NCBI GenBank assembly: GCA_021785175.1
Contig: JAJYGH010000020.1
Coordinates: 20,223 to 65,553 of the forward strand
DNA length: 45,331 nt
DNA from: Chloroflexota bacterium
Lineage (GTDB): Bacteria > Chloroflexota > Limnocylindria > Limnocylindrales > CSP1-4
Direction of reading: 5' to 3'
In this document: positions 43,746 through 45,331 of the stretch, piece after piece
How positions within the stretch are numbered: the first letter of the stretch is position 1
Layout: the number at the start of each line of letters is the position of its first letter
Notes under the pieces: model-generated
The model's input: the letters and a program-made list of their open reading frames with translations, nothing else
The model's database searches: none
What the model was told of the DNA's origin: nothing
Program-made: the position numbers and the translations under genes

Positions 43746-45158
43746 ATGCCTCAGCCCACTGTCGCCGGCTCGCCGGCTCAGCTGACGGACCTGCTGCGCG
43801 GCATCATCCATGTCGAGGGAGATCGCCTCGTCGTCGACGACGAGACCGCGCTCCGCGACCGCGGCATCCGCGACCTTGCGTGGACGGCGGCGTTCGGCCA
43901 GGACGAGCCGACCGTCGAGGCGGCGCGGTGGATCGTGTGGGAGGCCTCGCAGGCGCTCGGAATCCGCTCGGCGAGCATCCACGCGCTGTACATGGCGCGC
44001 GGCCGCGGTGAGCTCAGCGGCTTCACGGTGCCGGCCATGAACCTGCGCACGCAGGTCTTCGACATGGCGCGGACCGTGTACGAGGTCGCGCAGCGGCACG
44101 ACGTCGGGCCGCTCATCCTCGAGCTGGCCCGGAGCGAGCAGGAGTACACGTACCAGCGGCCGGGCGAGTACATCACGAGCTGCCTCGCCGGCGCGATCGC
44201 GGCGGGCTGGCGGGGCCCGGTGTTCGTCCAGGGTGACCACTACCAGTTCAACGCGAAGAAATACGCAGCCGACGCCGAGTCGGTCACCGCGGCCCTGCGG
44301 AAGGCGATCCGCGAGGCGCTGGCCGCGGGCTACGGGAACATCGACATCGACAGCTCCACCCTCGTCGACCTGTCCCTCGGGAGCGCCGACGAGCAGCAGC
44401 GCACGAACTACACGCGGGCGGCGGAGCTCGCGGCGCTCATCCGCGAGATCGAGCCGCAGGGGTTGACCGTCAGCATCGGCGGCGAGATCGGCGAGGTTGG
44501 CAAGCAGAACTCGACCGAGCCCGAGGTGCGCGCGTACCTCGACGGGTTCGGGCGCGAGTTCTCGGCGCGCGGCGCGGCCGGGAAGCCGGGCCTCTCGAAG
44601 CTGAGCATCCAGACGGGCACGAGCCATGGGGGCGTCCCGCTTCCCGGGGGCGGCGTCGCGCACGTCAAGGTCGACTTCGACACGATCAGGCGCCTGTCGG
44701 CGGTGTGCCGCGAGTACGGCCTCGCCGGCGCGGTGCAGCACGGCGCGTCGACGCTGCCCGACGAGCTGTTCCACCGCTTCCCCGAGGTCGACACGGCCGA
44801 GATCCACCTGGCGACCGGCTTCCAGAACACCCTCTACGACCACCCCGCGACGCCGAAGGCGCTGCTCGACGAGGTCGAGGTCTGGGTGCACGCGAACGCG
44901 GCGGACGAGCGCAGGGAAGGCGAGACCGAGCAGCAGTTCGTCTACAAGACCCGCAAGAAGGCGCTGGGCCCGCTCAAGCGTCGCCTGTGGGAGCTCGAGA
45001 CCAAGGACGAGATCCTCGCGACGCAGGCCGACAAGCTCGAACTGCTGTACCACGAGCTGCGCGTCAATGGCACGCGCGACCTGCTCGAGCGCTATGTCGA
45101 CGCGCCCGAGCGGCATCGCCCGGTCCCCGAGGCCCTCAAGGCGTCGACGGCGGCCTGA
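43746..45158 (+). CDS. Long-form class II aldolase (fructose-bisphosphate aldolase superfamily)
   Basis: A 470-residue zinc aldolase, longer than usual class II enzymes (~280-360). The barrel is recognised by SGFTVPAMNLRTQVFDM, VFVQGDHYQFNAKKY with a zinc His (~residue 164), NIDIDSSTLVDL, SIGGEIGEVGKQNS (Glu), KLSIQTGTSHGGVPLPG (His and phosphate loop) and GAVQHGASTLPDELF, where the last part matches the HGxS[GT] phosphate-binding motif. An extra ~90 residues precede the barrel and ~110 charged helical residues follow (KTRKKALGPLKRRLWELETK). It probably cleaves or forms fructose-1,6-bisphosphate in glycolysis or gluconeogenesis, but tagatose-type substrates cannot be excluded. ATG 43746 has GGAGG 5 nt upstream. 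Confidence 0.85.
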   Translation: MPQPTVAGSPAQLTDLLRGIIHVEGDRLVVDDETALRDRGIRDLAWTAAFGQDEPTVEAARWIVWEASQALGIRSASIHALYMARGRGELSGFTVPAMNLRTQVFDMARTVYEVAQRHDVGPLILELARSEQEYTYQRPGEYITSCLAGAIAAGWRGPVFVQGDHYQFNAKKYAADAESVTAALRKAIREALAAGYGNIDIDSSTLVDLSLGSADEQQRTNYTRAAELAALIREIEPQGLTVSIGGEIGEVGKQNSTEPEVRAYLDGFGREFSARGAAGKPGLSKLSIQTGTSHGGVPLPGGGVAHVKVDFDTIRRLSAVCREYGLAGAVQHGASTLPDELFHRFPEVDTAEIHLATGFQNTLYDHPATPKALLDEVEVWVHANAADERREGETEQQFVYKTRKKALGPLKRRLWELETKDEILATQADKLELLYHELRVNGTRDLLERYVDAPERHRPVPEALKASTAA

Positions 45159-45233
45159 CGCCGAGCCTCAGCGCAGGCAATCTGTCGTCGGTCGATTCCG
45201 GCGCGACGCGTCGGTCCCGCTCGTGGCGTCCCG

Positions 45234-45331
45234 TCACGCGCAGGCTGCGGCCCTCGCCTGCGTCTGGGTCCCGACCGTGGAGTCGATCCCGTCGGGTGTC
45301 GCGACGAGCGGCGGGATGAGCCGCACGATCT
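45234..45331 (-). CDS. Probable class III aminotransferase, C-terminal fragment (partial)
   Basis: Only 32 codons are visible, entering from the right edge. The reading IVRLIPPLVATPDGID resembles the last strand of acetylornithine and related aminotransferases ([IV]xRxxPPLxx[TS]xxxID), followed by a short Ala-rich helix and stop. The next gene is convergent with the aldolase, and 75 nt separate them. The fragment is too short for a firm call. Confidence 0.4.
   Translation of the reverse strand, partial: IVRLIPPLVATPDGIDSTVGTQTQARAAACA

Overview
The window is very GC-rich (about 70% or more by eye) and densely coded on both strands. It holds about 31 protein genes, two of them cut by the window ends, and one tRNA. 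I see no insertion sequence, prophage, CRISPR array or rRNA. The mix of genes (group 3b-type NiFe hydrogenase, Lhr helicase beside a Nei-type glycosylase, short stand-alone MetE proteins, unusually long class II aldolase) together with TANNNT promoter boxes placed directly before start codons suggests a high-GC soil or sediment bacterium. Chloroflexota (Ellin6529/Limnocylindria-like) or a deep actinobacterial lineage is my best guess. This placement is inference; no rRNA is present to test it.

Layout. 1-2942: the end of a rhomboid protease, a glycosyltransferase carrying a CysRS-like helical hairpin, and an MFS transporter. 3010-8277 (minus): a hydrogenase operon in the order cNMP-binding protein, fused beta-gamma diaphorase subunit, small subunit, large subunit, maturation protease, with stop/start overlaps at three junctions. 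8278-10144: tRNA-Lys(CTT) and ftsZ. 10236-13541 (minus, except a doubtful lipoprotein ORF): alpha/beta hydrolase and malic enzyme. 13642-18125: an ArsR-type regulator, a small gene that appears to share its operator, and a divergent pair of M16 peptidases (one with and one without the zinc site). 18177-25181: MFS exporter, degenerate PfkB-like protein coupled to a NarL-type two-component system, CoA transferase, stand-alone receiver, UspA. 25383-31430: Lhr helicase and Nei-type glycosylase, a DNA-repair pair. 31546-36133: GT87/DUF2029-like membrane protein, M20 peptidase, a small CxxC protein, gamma-glutamyltransferase. 36299-39228: two overlapping MetE-like genes and an MBL-fold hydrolase. 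39356-43552: small unknown protein, AAA+ ATPase and VWA protein in one overlapping operon. 43746-45331: long class II aldolase and the tail of a probable aminotransferase.

Themes that run through the window. (1) A TANNNT box lies 6-11 nt before the start codon of at least eight genes and 7 nt before the tRNA, which points to leaderless transcripts; genes with longer leaders have a Shine-Dalgarno instead. (2) In-frame 15- or 18-bp tandem repeats have expanded inside four unrelated enzymes. (3) Several strong hairpins close transcription units without a long T-tract.

The most unusual items are the beta-gamma hydrogenase fusion headed by an HTH-less cNMP-binding protein, the MetE-like pair in which the first member has lost the zinc ligands, the twice-occurring putative ArsR operator, the PfkB-like pseudokinase coupled to a histidine kinase, and the CysRS-like domain on a glycosyltransferase. 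Most remaining genes are ordinary.
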